Shown here: positions 43,061 through 52,316 of the stretch, piece by piece | Layout: each line of letters starts with the position of its first letter | Position numbering within the stretch: position 1 is the first letter of the stretch | Assembly (NCBI GenBank): GCA_024347235.1 | Contig: AP025283.1 | Span: 4,464,001 to 4,528,000 of the forward strand | DNA length: 64,000 bases | Reading direction: 5' to 3' | DNA from: Aliamphritea spongicola | GTDB lineage: Bacteria; Pseudomonadota; Gammaproteobacteria; Pseudomonadales; Balneatricaceae | The notes under the pieces: generated by a model | Database searches by the model: none | Told to the model about the DNA's origin: nothing | What the model saw: the letters and a program-made list of their open reading frames with translations, nothing else | Translations under genes and position numbers: made by a program

Positions 43061-43435
43061 ATGAGTAAATTCCCACAAGATATAAAGCTGCATCAGAAGT
43101 CCCGCACGCTGGAACTCATATACCCTGATGAAACCTATGAACTGACAGCCGAATACCTGCGGGTACACTCGCCGTCTGCTGAAGTGCGCGGCCACGGCAA
43201 AGGTCAGGAAGTGCTGCAAACCGGCAAACAGTTTGTCGGCATTAAAGGCATTGAACCCAGCGGTAACTACGCCCTGAAGATCATCTACGATGACGGTCAC
43301 GACAGCGGCCTGTACACCTGGGACTACCTGTACGAACTGTGCACCAACCAACAGGCCTACTGGGACAAATACCTGCAGGACCTCGCCGACGCCGGCGAAA
43401 CCCGCAACAACAATATGATCGCCCGCGGCATCTGA
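43061..43435 (+). CDS. DUF971 family protein
   Basis: This 124-residue protein, starting MSKFPQDIKLHQKSRTLELIYPD, has the DUF971/GBBH-like domain: LTAEYLRVHSPSAEVRGHG, IKGIEPSGNYALKIIYDDGHDSGLYTWDYLYELC. A GGAG lies seven bases before the ATG at 43061; an earlier ATG two codons upstream is less well placed. It sits between hslU and ubiE, a common order in gammaproteobacteria. Related proteins are linked to iron-sulfur or hydroxylase contexts, but its role is not known. Confidence 0.88.
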   Translation: MSKFPQDIKLHQKSRTLELIYPDETYELTAEYLRVHSPSAEVRGHGKGQEVLQTGKQFVGIKGIEPSGNYALKIIYDDGHDSGLYTWDYLYELCTNQQAYWDKYLQDLADAGETRNNNMIARGI

Positions 43436-43569
43436 ACGCTGGTTATCCCCTCCGGTGCCACTGCGCACCGGAGAATTCCCCATCTCCTTTGACATAAACC
43501 AAGACAAGCGCAACGCAGCTCTGTAAAATCCCCACCTAATTAGAAGCGCTTTATTCAGACAGGCCCGCC

Positions 43570-44331
43570 ATGACCGATCAGAAGAAATCCCAGGACCAGA
43601 CACACTTTGGTTTTGAACAAGTAAATGTGGACGAAAAAGCCGGCAAAGTTGCGGACGTATTTCACTCCGTTGCCAGCAAATACGACGTCATGAACGACCT
43701 CATGTCTGGCGGTATTCACCGGGTCTGGAAAAAGCTGACCATCGAACAGAGCGGTGTACGCCGTGGCCATCAGGTACTGGACATTGCCGGCGGCACCGGC
43801 GACCTGACCATGCGTTTCTCCCGTCTGGTGGGCAGCGAAGGTAAAGTCATTCTGGCGGACATCAACGACTCCATGCTGAAAGTGGGCCGCGACCGTTTAA
43901 TGGACCGTGGCATTACCGGCAACGTTGAATTCGTACAGGCCAACGCTGAAGCCCTGCCTTTCCCGGACAACAGCTTCAACTGCATTACCATTGCCTTCGG
44001 CCTGCGTAACGTCACCGACAAAGACAAAGCACTGGCCTCCATGACCCGTGTACTCAAGCCGGGCGGCAAGCTGATGGTGCTGGAATTCTCCAAAACCGAA
44101 AACCCGCTGCTGACCAAGGTATACGACACCTACTCCTTCAGCCTGCTGCCGAAAATCGGCAAGCTGATCACCGGTGACGAAGACAGCTACCGTTACCTGG
44201 CGGAATCCATCCGCATGCACCCGGATCAGGAAACCCTGAAAGACATGATGACCAATGCCGGCCTGGTACAGTGCAAATACCAGAACATGACCGGTGGTAT
44301 CGTCGCCCTGCACACCGGCATCAAGCCGTAA
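43570..44331 (+). CDS. ubiE: Ubiquinone/menaquinone C-methyltransferase
   Basis: This is an intact 253-residue SAM methyltransferase. Marks are [43 protein letters not shown], the SAM motif [45 protein letters not shown] and [16 protein letters not shown]. It methylates the C2 position of the quinone ring precursor. ubiJ follows four bases after the stop. Confidence 0.97.
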   Translation: MTDQKKSQDQTHFGFEQVNVDEKAGKVADVFHSVASKYDVMNDLMSGGIHRVWKKLTIEQSGVRRGHQVLDIAGGTGDLTMRFSRLVGSEGKVILADINDSMLKVGRDRLMDRGITGNVEFVQANAEALPFPDNSFNCITIAFGLRNVTDKDKALASMTRVLKPGGKLMVLEFSKTENPLLTKVYDTYSFSLLPKIGKLITGDEDSYRYLAESIRMHPDQETLKDMMTNAGLVQCKYQNMTGGIVALHTGIKP

Positions 44332-44335
44332 GCCA

Positions 44336-44964
44336 ATGGCTGCAGAACTGTTTGGCGCCACCCTGCTGACACTGGCAGAAGCCGCGGTTAATCCGCTGCT
44401 CTGCCGCAACCCGACATTGCCCGGCGACTGGCCCGCTTAAACGGCAAGATCATTGCCGTTGAACTCACCGACGCCAACCTGCACCTTTCCATTCAGCCGC
44501 ACCCTGCGGGCCTGCAAATGGACCTGATGCAGCAGGACGATGCCGACGTAACCCTCAGCGGCACCTGCAGCGACTTCCTGACCCTGTTAAGCAGTAAAGA
44601 CCAGCAGGATGCCATGTTTGGTAAAAGCATCCGCATCAGCGGCGAGAGCGCGCTGGCGACCCGCTTCACCAACATACTGAAAGACGCCGCACTGGACTGG
44701 GAAGGCATACTTGCCAGCATCATCGGCGACTTACCCGCCGGCCAGCTGGCCGCCTTTATCCGCTACAAGGCCAACTTCTACCTGCAGGCAGGCCACAGCC
44801 TGAAGCTGAATCTGGAAGAATATCTCAAGGAAGAAATACACCTGTTACCGACCCGCCCGGAAATAGAGCATTTCCTGAATCAGGTCGGCAAGGTAAGACA
44901 GGGCACGGACCGTATCGAAGCCCGCATTGCGCAACTGCAGAGCAAGCTCGACAGCCGCGGCTAA
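44336..44964 (+). CDS. ubiJ: Ubiquinone biosynthesis accessory factor UbiJ, frameshifted
   Basis: The ATG at 44336 reads MAAELFGATLLTLAEAAVNPLL, then a frame change near 44405 joins PDIARRLARLNGKIIAVELTDANLHLSI. The SCP2-like lipid-binding domain is followed by a C-terminal helix (RPEIEHFLNQVGKVRQGTDRIEARIAQLQ). About 208 residues. UbiJ is part of the Ubi complex. The usual next gene, ubiB, is absent here: the sequence switches to hemJ on the other strand. Confidence 0.88.
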
Positions 44965-44980
44965 GCGTTGCGGCAACGCC

Positions 44981-45394
44981 TCAGAACGGCTTCACCACCA
45001 CAAAAATCAGAATCGGAATAAAGATCAGCAACGGCAATTCGTTGAATAAACGGAAATAGCGGCCGCTGCGGTTTAACGTGCCTGCGCGCAGCTTCTGCAA
45101 GTACTGGCGACACCACACATGGTAGCCGATCAGCAACAGCACGAAAGTCAGCTTGGCGTGCAGCCAGCCACCGCTGAAACCATACCCCAGCCACAGCCAG
45201 GTCCCCAGCCCCAGGGTAAATATCGCCATGATGGTCATAAAGCCATACAGCTTACCGGCCATAATCTCCAGCCGGGCCACATCCTGACCGGCCTCACGGC
45301 CTTCCACGTAATGCACAAAAATACGTGGCAGGTAGAAGATGCCCGCCATCCAGCTCGTCATCGCCAGAATATGAAAAGTCTTTATCCACAACAT
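44981..45394 (-). CDS. hemJ: Protoporphyrinogen IX oxidase HemJ
   Basis: This is an intact 137-residue protein with four membrane segments: LWIKTFHILAMTSWMAGIFYLPRIFVHYVEG, LYGFMTIMAIFTLGLGTWLWLG, LTFVLLLIGYHVWCRQYL and LPLLIFIPILIFVVVKPF. The conserved His in TFHILAMTSWMAG and the HVW region belong to the family. HemJ oxidises protoporphyrinogen in haem synthesis. A diverged partial copy of its 5' end lies directly upstream. Confidence 0.93.
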   Translation of the reverse strand: MLWIKTFHILAMTSWMAGIFYLPRIFVHYVEGREAGQDVARLEIMAGKLYGFMTIMAIFTLGLGTWLWLGYGFSGGWLHAKLTFVLLLIGYHVWCRQYLQKLRAGTLNRSGRYFRLFNELPLLIFIPILIFVVVKPF

Positions 45395-45411
45395 GGGTTA
45401 ATAATCCAAAT

Positions 45412-45478
45412 AAAAAATACCGGCCATGCTCATTCAAGAGCGCATCATAACCAGAGTGTGAAAGGTTTTAATCCACAA
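45412..45478 (-). pseudogene. Diverged partial duplicate of the hemJ 5' end
   Basis: Minus-strand translation of this segment gives LWIKTFHTLVMM, then a stop, then MAGIFYL, matching the first 20 codons of hemJ (LWIKTFHILAMTSWMAGIFYL) but with base differences, a short insertion and no ATG. It lies immediately upstream of the intact hemJ start. It looks like the remnant of an old local duplication. Scoring assumes the alignment is not a chance match, which its length makes unlikely. Confidence 0.7.
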
Positions 45479-45507
45479 CTTTGGTTATTTATCCAATCAA
45501 ACAACAC

Positions 45508-46170
45508 TTACAGAATATGGGTTTCTACCCGCAGCAAATCCGCCAGTTCAACCAGCAGGCGGTCGCCAGGGTTAATGGCACCCACACCAGCCGGTGTGCC
45601 GGTCATCACCACATCGCCGGGTAACAGAGTAAAGTGATGGCTCATATAGGCGATCAAGGCATAAATCTTATGCACCATCAGGCGGCTGTTACCGGCCTGA
45701 CGCAACTCACCGTTCACCGTCAGGCTCAGGCTGACATCATCAATATCCGCAATTGCTGCCGGCTCCACAAAGGCAGACAGCGGGCAGGAGGCATCAAACG
45801 CTTTGGCTTTTTCCCACGGGTAGCCGCGCTCTTTCAGCTTGCTCTGCAGGTCACGCAGGGTTAAATCCAGCCCTAAGCCGATGCCGGCAATGGCCCCTTC
45901 CACCACAAACTTGTTGGCGTTCTTCAGGGGTTCACCGATCAGAATGGCGATCTCGGTTTCGTAGTGAACTTCGCCATAATCCAGCGGGATCTCCAGCGGT
46001 TCGGCCATATCCGCCACCGCGGTGGAAGGCTTCATAAACAACATGGGCTGGCTGGGCACCGGGTTATCCAGCTCCGCGGCATGCTCGGCATAATTGCGGC
46101 CAACACAGATCACTTTACCGACTGGCAGATCAACGGCGGTACCATCTACATACTGATGTTTATATTGCAT
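45508..46170 (-). CDS. Fumarylacetoacetate hydrolase family protein
   Basis: This is an intact 220-residue member of the FAH family, similar in size to YcgM/FAHD1. KVICVGRNYAEHAAEL, PMLFMKPSTAV, VHYETEIAILIGEPL, GYPWEKAKAFDASCPLS and DVVMTGTPAGVGAINPGD contain the metal-binding acidic residues (the E-x-E in HYETEIA). The group hydrolyses acylpyruvates or decarboxylates oxaloacetate; the substrate here cannot be assigned. It is monocistronic. Confidence 0.9.
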   Translation of the reverse strand: MQYKHQYVDGTAVDLPVGKVICVGRNYAEHAAELDNPVPSQPMLFMKPSTAVADMAEPLEIPLDYGEVHYETEIAILIGEPLKNANKFVVEGAIAGIGLGLDLTLRDLQSKLKERGYPWEKAKAFDASCPLSAFVEPAAIADIDDVSLSLTVNGELRQAGNSRLMVHKIYALIAYMSHHFTLLPGDVVMTGTPAGVGAINPGDRLLVELADLLRVETHIL

Positions 46171-46404
46171 CGTGAATCCCGTTCTGTTGTTTATGCGCCA
46201 AGATCATACTCCCCTATACAGACCTCAACGCACAGTTAGTCATATAGGTGCCCAAACTAGCCAACAAAAGCAGCCAGTGAAATAGCCGTGCCACAACCCG
46301 CCGGCTCACAACCGGACCGAACACGACATAGCCACTCCTCAGCCGTGACAACACCGGTTGGAATACCTATTATTGGCCAACATTTAATTAACAGGAATAC
46401 CGCC

Positions 46405-46686
46405 ATGTTACAGGTAAACGAATATTTTGAAGGCGCCGTAAAATCTATCGGCTTTGAAAACGGTGAAGGTCAGGTAACCTCCGGTGTAATGGCCGCCGGC
46501 GAATACACCTTCGGCACCTCACAGGACGAACTGATGAAAGTCATGAGCGGCGAACTGGTTGTTAAACTGCCAGGCTCTGATGAATGGCAGACATTCGCTT
46601 CCGGCAGCGAATTCAATGTAGCGGCTAACCAGTCTTTCGACGTGAAGGTAGCAGCCCCAACTGCCTACCTGTGCTACTACAGCTAA
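46405..46686 (+). CDS. ppnP: Pyrimidine/purine nucleoside phosphorylase
   Basis: This is a 93-residue single-domain cupin: [51 protein letters not shown] strands and [16 protein letters not shown], ending YLCYYS. These match PpnP (formerly YaiE/DUF1255). I chose the ATG at 46405 because AACAGGA precedes it and the family starts there; an upstream in-frame ATG would add 39 poorly conserved residues. It phosphorolyses several nucleosides. Confidence 0.93.
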   Translation: MLQVNEYFEGAVKSIGFENGEGQVTSGVMAAGEYTFGTSQDELMKVMSGELVVKLPGSDEWQTFASGSEFNVAANQSFDVKVAAPTAYLCYYS

Positions 46687-46719
46687 GCCCTACTTAAAGG
46701 CACTATAAAAGCTGAAGAG

Positions 46720-46748
46720 CCGGTCCGCTAACTGCGGGCCGGTTTAGC
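46720..46748. terminator. Probable terminator after ppnP
   Basis: CCGGTCCGC (46720-46728) and GCGGGCCGG (46734-46742) pair with one wobble; the plus-strand tail is TTTAGCTTT. It lies between converging ppnP and a lipoprotein gene. Confidence 0.65.
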
Positions 46749-46775
46749 TTTCAGCCTAACCAAGCTGAACCCGAC

Positions 46776-47204
46776 TCACTCAGACTTTCTGACTGCTTCA
46801 AGCCCGTCCATTCTAAAGAACCCATCAAGCTCAAAACGTAAACGCTGCCCGTCCACTTCAACATCCACGAACAGGCACCGGCTATTTTCTGCATCTCCTA
46901 TGGCATGAAAACACAGGCTCTTATCCACCAGACGCCAGGCCCCGAGTGTTCCGTCCGTTATTTCACTCAACCCTTCGAAGCGAGTCTTAGATTCAATTGC
47001 ATATTGATATGTGCGGTCATCATTTAAAATCAGATAGCCCTCTTCAATGTCATAGCCCTGTGTTTTATGCCACTCCCAGCGTCCGACCAACTGCGCCTCT
47101 TCATCGGACAAATCTGAGCACCCTGTTAAAGAGATCGCCACCAATGCAAAGAGCAGCCTGACACACTGCCTGACTCTGGTTCTGATAGAGTTAAAACCGC
47201 CCAT
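46776..47204 (-). CDS. Small lipoprotein, unknown function
   Basis: The 142-residue product has a lipobox (LVAISLTGC) ending a signal peptide that begins with a basic region (NSIRTRVRQCVRLLFAL). The mature part looks like a compact beta domain (VGRWEWHKTQGYDIEEGYLILNDDRTYQYAIES, GAWRLVDKSLCFHAIG) with two further Cys, similar in pattern to small lipocalin-like domains. I do not recognise a specific family. Confidence 0.65.
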   Translation of the reverse strand: MGGFNSIRTRVRQCVRLLFALVAISLTGCSDLSDEEAQLVGRWEWHKTQGYDIEEGYLILNDDRTYQYAIESKTRFEGLSEITDGTLGAWRLVDKSLCFHAIGDAENSRCLFVDVEVDGQRLRFELDGFFRMDGLEAVRKSE

Positions 47205-47343
47205 GTCTATTCCCTTATGACAGCCCTCGGATTAACCGCTGTATATCGCACTGAGCATTATGGTTTTATAACCTGCCCGACCTGGATGATGACCTGCGTA
47301 CCAACAACATAAGCCAACGCCTATTCCAGTAATTCAGACTAGC

Positions 47344-47754
47344 CTAACTCGCCACTTCTGCCTCACGGCAACGGTAAGCTTCTAAATTCTTCTCGGCTTC
47401 AATTAAATAATCGTTCCAGCCATGCAGCATCGCCTGTGCCTGTGTATAAGGCAGGTCAGCCGTTAGCTCACCCTCGAAATACACCGCACTGCGGCAGGTA
47501 TCCCCTTCCCTCTGGAATGTGCTTTCCGGCGGCGCAGGATCACCCGCCAGATCCGTCGGCAATTCATCGCCCTGCACCGGCTTTAAAATCTGTAAGCGTA
47601 CGGTATTCCCTGTGCTGTGAAGGATTGTATGGGCCCCACGCCGGTTCAGGCTGAAGCTGAGCATCGCCAAACCGCCAATAAAGGCAGAAAGCGCCATTAA
47701 TTGTTTACGGGTATAGGTTGCAGCAGGCTGCTGCGGAGGTGTGAGCGGTTCCAT
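47344..47754 (-). CDS. Single-span membrane protein, unknown function
   Basis: The 136-residue product starts with a Pro-rich cytoplasmic tail, then one hydrophobic span (LMALSAFIGGLAMLSFSL) and a periplasmic domain with two Cys (DTCRSAVYF, EAYRCREAE). No family is recognised. It lies on the minus strand just outside the AT-rich island; the divergent HTH gene starts about 180 bases away. Confidence 0.5.
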   Translation of the reverse strand: MEPLTPPQQPAATYTRKQLMALSAFIGGLAMLSFSLNRRGAHTILHSTGNTVRLQILKPVQGDELPTDLAGDPAPPESTFQREGDTCRSAVYFEGELTADLPYTQAQAMLHGWNDYLIEAEKNLEAYRCREAEVAS

Positions 47755-47860
47755 CGCGGTTGAAACTCCCTGTAAGTGCCTTGTTTACGCTGAAAAATCG
47801 TTCCGGCGTTTGTGCATCCATGCTGTTGCCTATAGAGTTGTAATCATACTGTTTTTTGAG

Positions 47861-47910
47861 AACGCATCCATAGTAATGCGTTTAAATTTAACGCGTTTTA
47901 TTTAAACGCG
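47861..47910. promoter_or_regulatory. Palindrome array, candidate operators of the HTH gene
   Basis: AACGCAT (47861-47867) and ATGCGTT (47876-47882) form one dyad; CGCGTTT (47892-47898) and AAACGCG (47904-47910) form a second. Between them GCGTT and AACGC (47878-47894) form a third overlapping dyad. All share AACGC/GCGTT half-sites with similar spacing, as expected for cooperative repressor binding. They lie 27-76 bases before the HTH start. Confidence 0.6.
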
Positions 47911-47936
47911 CAACTTTATAGTGCAAGTGTGTTTCT

Positions 47937-48224
47937 ATGATGAAAGAAAGGTTAATAGCTCTTATTAATCATTCAACCACCAATGAGAGAACAAAGAACA
48001 AAGAGTTCAGCGAGTTAACCGGGCTTTCAAAAGAAGTCATCCGGGCACTTGCCTATGGAAGGCAGAAGTTCAACGAAGAACACATCCGCCTGATTACTAC
48101 TGCATTCCCTCGATATAAAATGTGGTTCGTCTTCGGCCAGACACGGCCAGAAACAGAACAAACCAGCCCTGAACTTGAAGAAAGTGTAGATGATGGCGGA
48201 GAAACTAGGACGAATACGCAATAG
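47937..48224 (+). CDS. Small XRE-like helix-turn-helix protein
   Basis: This is a 95-residue intact protein. NKEFSELTGLSKEVIRALAYGRQKFNEEHIRLI resembles the XRE helix-turn-helix (a recognition helix in LSKEVIRAL). RYKMWFVFGQTRPE follows, and then an acidic tail. Phage-type regulators and accessory-gene regulators often look like this. It lies directly behind the palindrome array and about 140 bases before the SIR2 gene on the same strand, so it may autoregulate and control the island. Confidence 0.7.
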   Translation: MMKERLIALINHSTTNERTKNKEFSELTGLSKEVIRALAYGRQKFNEEHIRLITTAFPRYKMWFVFGQTRPETEQTSPELEESVDDGGETRTNTQ

Positions 48225-48290
48225 TGCGAAGTATCAGGGATACACTAGCTTGCCTCATCAGCGGGGCATGAATCATTACATTACGAAGTC

Positions 48291-48328
48291 CATAAGCTAT
48301 GCCTTTATATCTCTGTATATAGCTTATG
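48291..48328. repeat. Inverted repeat just upstream of the SIR2 gene
   Basis: CATAAGCTAT (48291-48300) and ATAGCTTATG (48319-48328) are perfect 10-base arms around an 18-base AT-rich spacer, ending 37 bases before the SIR2 start. It may be an operator or a structured leader. Confidence 0.6.
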
Positions 48329-48365
48329 GGAAATACGAATTCATAATATCTTAGCAGAGGTATTG

Positions 48366-49560
48366 GTGAATAAAATCAAAGAGTTAGCATCCAACTTTGG
48401 CCCAAGCTCAGTGATATTTATAGGGTCAGGGGTCTCACTGGAAGCTGGATTACCGAATTGGTATACATTGATTGATTGGCTGAAAGACTACACCCTAAAT
48501 TTAGGTGCGTGTACTAAGCTAGCTGATGAGTTCATTGAGCAAAATGACCTTATTGAAGCAACCACAGCGTTGCGAGATGAGTTGGAACCACTTGGCAAAA
48601 CACTAACAGACTTCTTTATCGAGTATGATGCATGCAAGATATTTAAAGAAGGCGAGCCTGGGAGCTTCTTCAAATAATATTTGGATTACCTAGTAAGTCA
48701 TTCATAACTCCCAACTACGACACTCTGATTGAAAAGTTATACTTAGTGACATTTGGAGAACCCATAACCAGCGTTTTACCATCCGATACCCAAAGATTAC
48801 GCGAGATAATGAAAGCCACCAGTAGTGATTTTATCTTTAAAAATCACGGCTGTATTAACCAACCTGAATCGATAGTTCTTGATGGGGTGCGATATCGACA
48901 AATAATTCATAGCACATCCGCAGAAGCAGAAGCCTTAAAAGCCATTCTTAATACTAGGCTAATACTATTCATTGGTGCCGGGCTAAACGACCCAGACTTT
49001 AATCATTTCAAAGACGCAACGCTAAATCTCTTTGGTGAACATGCTGCAGATTGCTGGGCTTTCATGCCTAGCGTGACCCCAGAACAGATCGAACATGCCC
49101 GAAAGCACAGAGGCGTAAACATCATTAGCTATGATGTAACAACCGACGAAGATGGTGAGCAAGACCATTCTGATTTAAAAGCTAAGATCAGATTACTTAT
49201 TCAAGAAATAGAAAAATATAGTCCAAACGTTACTTATCAAACAACAGCCCAAGAAGCTCGATTCCAGGAAGGTGCGCTAGATAATAAGCTAGCAGAAGCC
49301 AATGAAAGGGTGTCTGTAATAGACAAAATGCTTATAGGCTTTGTTGCTATCAGCCAAGAAGCAGCGAAAGATATCTGTAAAGACTTTGTAACCAAAACAT
49401 GTAACTGCTCTATAGAAATATTCGGAGAAAGAGCCAATTTTTGGTTCAATCAGGTCTTATAAAAGCAACAGAAAACTTCTTCCTAACTATTGATGAAGAG
49501 TTTTCAAAAGAAGCAGCAGCGTATGCTGAAGATGCTTTCGTAAGATTCTTGGCGGAGTAA
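48366..49560 (+). CDS. SIR2-domain protein, candidate anti-phage NADase, frameshifted
   Basis: From the GTG at 48366 (AGAGG five bases upstream) and across frame changes near 48675 and 49455, the product has about 398 residues. SVIFIGSGVSLEAGLPNW near residue 20 is the NAD-binding loop, ITPNYDTLIE near 118 carries the Asn/Asp, KNHGCINQPESI near 160 carries the catalytic His, and LFIGAGLNDPDF follows. These place it in the SIR2-like group used in bacterial defence as NAD-depleting effectors. A C-terminal domain of about 120 residues is unrecognised. The region is visibly AT-rich against its surroundings. The next gene starts four bases after its stop. Confidence 0.85.
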
Positions 49561-49564
49561 AGAT

Positions 49565-51919
49565 ATGAATAATTTAAAAACTAAGGCAATCGAATACTTT
49601 GCAGCCAAACCTCATGATGACACTAAGGCTAAAGAGTTTCTTCAAAAGAATACATTGCTATTAGTGATGCACTAAACCAATCCATCGTTTATGAAGAATT
49701 AGATGATGCAATTTCTGTGTTATCGAAGTTTATAAGTCATGTTTCTCATCAAGCTATAGATGACATCGTTAAGTGTTGGAACAGGTTGCACACTATTAAT
49801 GATATCACTTATAGCAGTGATTATTTTTCTGAATATCGTACGAAAGAAAAGCTATTAAATAGGCTTATTGATCTATTGAATCAACTTAGATATTTAGAAT
49901 CTGATCAAATTACAGATATACTCCTATCTTTTGGGACGAAGATCCATTATGTGAAGAAAGTATAAAGAAGTTCTTTAAAAACTTATCAGAGTATAATCTT
50001 TATGCTGTAGAGCAAATTGGATACAAACCACAGATAGATCTTTTAAACAAACTAAAAAACTAGATCATAAAAACTTCTTAATTATTATCCTCTTGTATTA
50101 GAAGTTTGTGCTGAAGTTCTATCTACACAAATAGAAGGTCATAAGTGGGAATATCAATCTGTTACGATTCAATCTAGATCAATTGATTCAAGTGAAGAAA
50201 TTGCTTCTATTAGAGAAAATGCTATTGAGTTACTTAAAAACATTTATAACAACAGTAAAGATATAATTCGTAAAAAGAGTTAATTGACCGAATGGACAAC
50301 GCATGTAGAATTTGGTCTAAGTCACCTCCATTAGAAGGTGTTAAGAAAATGGTACATGCAAATACTTTGGATATTCTAAATTTTTGGAAGTCTTTGCTAC
50401 ATTCAGAGTCTTTAGAAATCATTCAAAAAATTGAACATGAGTCATATTGGATTTACTACCATACATCAAGCGACCAAGTAAAAACTGCTGCATTAGATAT
50501 TAAGTCTGATATCGATCTTAATGACGAGTATTCTATTTATAAAAACTTAGTAGGATACGAAGGTATTCTAGGAGACTGGAAAGAACAAAGTCGTTCTGAC
50601 TTTGATTTTGAAGAGCAAGAAGCAGAGCGAGATGCTGCAATTGATGAATATCTAAAATGCATAAATAGCGACAACCTGAATGTATGGCTTGATCGAGTTC
50701 AAAATTATTTAGTAACTAACTCTAGAGATCTTGCAACGTTCCCTAAGCTATACAGCTTTATTGAAGCGATAACTAGGAATTATCCAGATCAAGTGTTAAC
50801 TCACTTCAATGCTACTGAAAAATTGGATTCGGCAGCTGTTTCTGTCCTTAGAGGGTTATGGAAATCAATTGATAATGACTGCTTTGAAAAGCAAACTTGT
50901 CAATGGATTGATGATAACAAGCACTTATATTCGATTATGAAATCGTTTTTATTTTTGATGAAATACCATTAAAAATATTCAGCAAAACTCTAAACAAAGC
51001 GATTAAAGAAGAAAACTTATCAACTATCTACGTAGCTTTAAGAATCTTAAATGACAAAGGTAACAAGGCTATTCATCATGTAATTAATGATACGGTAAAT
51101 TCAATTTTTCATTGCTTAACTACAGAAAGAATACGGACTGGATGAACCATGTATGGTTTGCAAATTCCGGTGATTGTTTTTAAATCACTTGTCAGCCGAC
51201 AACCTAGAGCTTGTAGTAAAAATATAGTATTTGTACCTCAGATAGACTACAGAGTTGAAAGTATTCTTGAGAAAGTTGCATTAATTGATTCCACTCTAAT
51301 TTTCCATCTCTTTGATGAAAGAATTCAAACAGGAAAAGAAAAAGACAAAGAAGATGAAAAATCAAGATACGAAGACATACCTTACGAGCTTCATTTTTAG
51401 GACCTGTTTTTGCTCAAAACCCAAAAGATCTAATCTCCTTAATCAAGAAAAACTACCGATACGAATGGGGAATAGATCAATTTGGAGTATCAAGCTTATT
51501 TGAGAAATCAATTAAGCCATACAAGCCAGAAATGACAAAAATTTTATTAAACTCTTTTAACATTAAAAAGAAGATGAACTAAACATATTGTTATCAATAA
51601 TAACAAGATATGGTGGCGAAAAGTCTATACTTGACTTAGTTAAGAGAATTATTAAATCAGTAGATTTAAATGAAAAAACAATAAATGATCTTAGTCTAAG
51701 TTTGATGGCGACTGGAGTTGTAACCGGCGAGTATGGATTTGTTGAGGCATATAGAAAAAATCATCAGACGTTAAAGAATGGCTCGATGATAAGAACGAAA
51801 ATATCAGATATTTTGCTAAATGCTATATCGACTCCTTAAATCAATATATAGATTCTGAAACAAGGAGAATTGATGAGCAGATTACTATACAAAAACATAA
51901 GTATGGAGTTGACGACTAG
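49565..51919 (+). CDS. Large helical protein coupled to SIR2, unknown, heavily frameshifted
   Basis: From the ATG at 49565 (GGAG seven bases upstream, inside the SIR2 stop region) to TAG at 51917, joining about ten frame changes mostly in A/T runs gives about 784 residues with no internal domain break. It is mainly predicted helical and rich in Lys, Glu, Asp, Leu and Ile. The C-terminal part includes LSLMATGVVTGEYGFVEAYRKNH and ends QITIQKHKYGVDD. I see no Walker A, TIR, HerA, PIWI or nuclease motif and no signal peptide. Coupling to the SIR2 gene suggests that it is the sensor or regulator of that effector. The family is unknown to me. Confidence 0.65.
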
Positions 51920-52316
51920 ACAATAATAACAACTGGCGAAAGGCTGGAGCCAAGTCTTGCCTTTGCCTGCTCCTTGCTAGGGGCTAGGTCTTTCCTCCTG
52001 CTCAAGCAAATGAGGCAAAGTCGCATCTCCACCGACACGCCCATAAAACTATTAGCCTTCCTAAAATACCAACATAATGGAATTTGAGCGCCCAACTCAC
52101 TCTAAGGTCTACCAAGAATCAACACCTTATGAAGCCTTCTCATAATATATTGAATTTTTTCCACTCAGAACAACATCTAACAATCCAAAAGCGACACACT
52201 TATGCTAATATGCGCCCCTGATTGATGTATTCCGTCAGCTACACTGGTTTACATAGGTTTCGGCACGAGACTGAGCAGTCAGACCCCACTATTAGACATA
52301 CTATGAGTTTCGGAAG
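51920..52316. other. Intergenic between the island and serA
   Basis: About 400 bases contain no convincing reading frame. There are short GC-rich inverted segments near 51945-52020, and an AT-rich stretch near 52140-52215 that probably holds the serA promoter. No integrase, tRNA or clear attachment repeat marks the island's right edge. Confidence 0.5.

Noticed and set aside
47344..47754. The Pro-rich membrane protein as a component of the SIR2 island
   Set aside because: It lies on the opposite strand outside the AT-rich segment and has composition like the flanking core genes.
51920..52050. Integron attC-like site from short inverted GC-rich segments
   Set aside because: The characteristic core sequences of attC sites are missing and no integron integrase is present.
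47861..52316. Genomic island with integrase and tRNA attachment site
   Set aside because: No integrase, tRNA or direct-repeat boundary was found; the island call rests on composition and content only.
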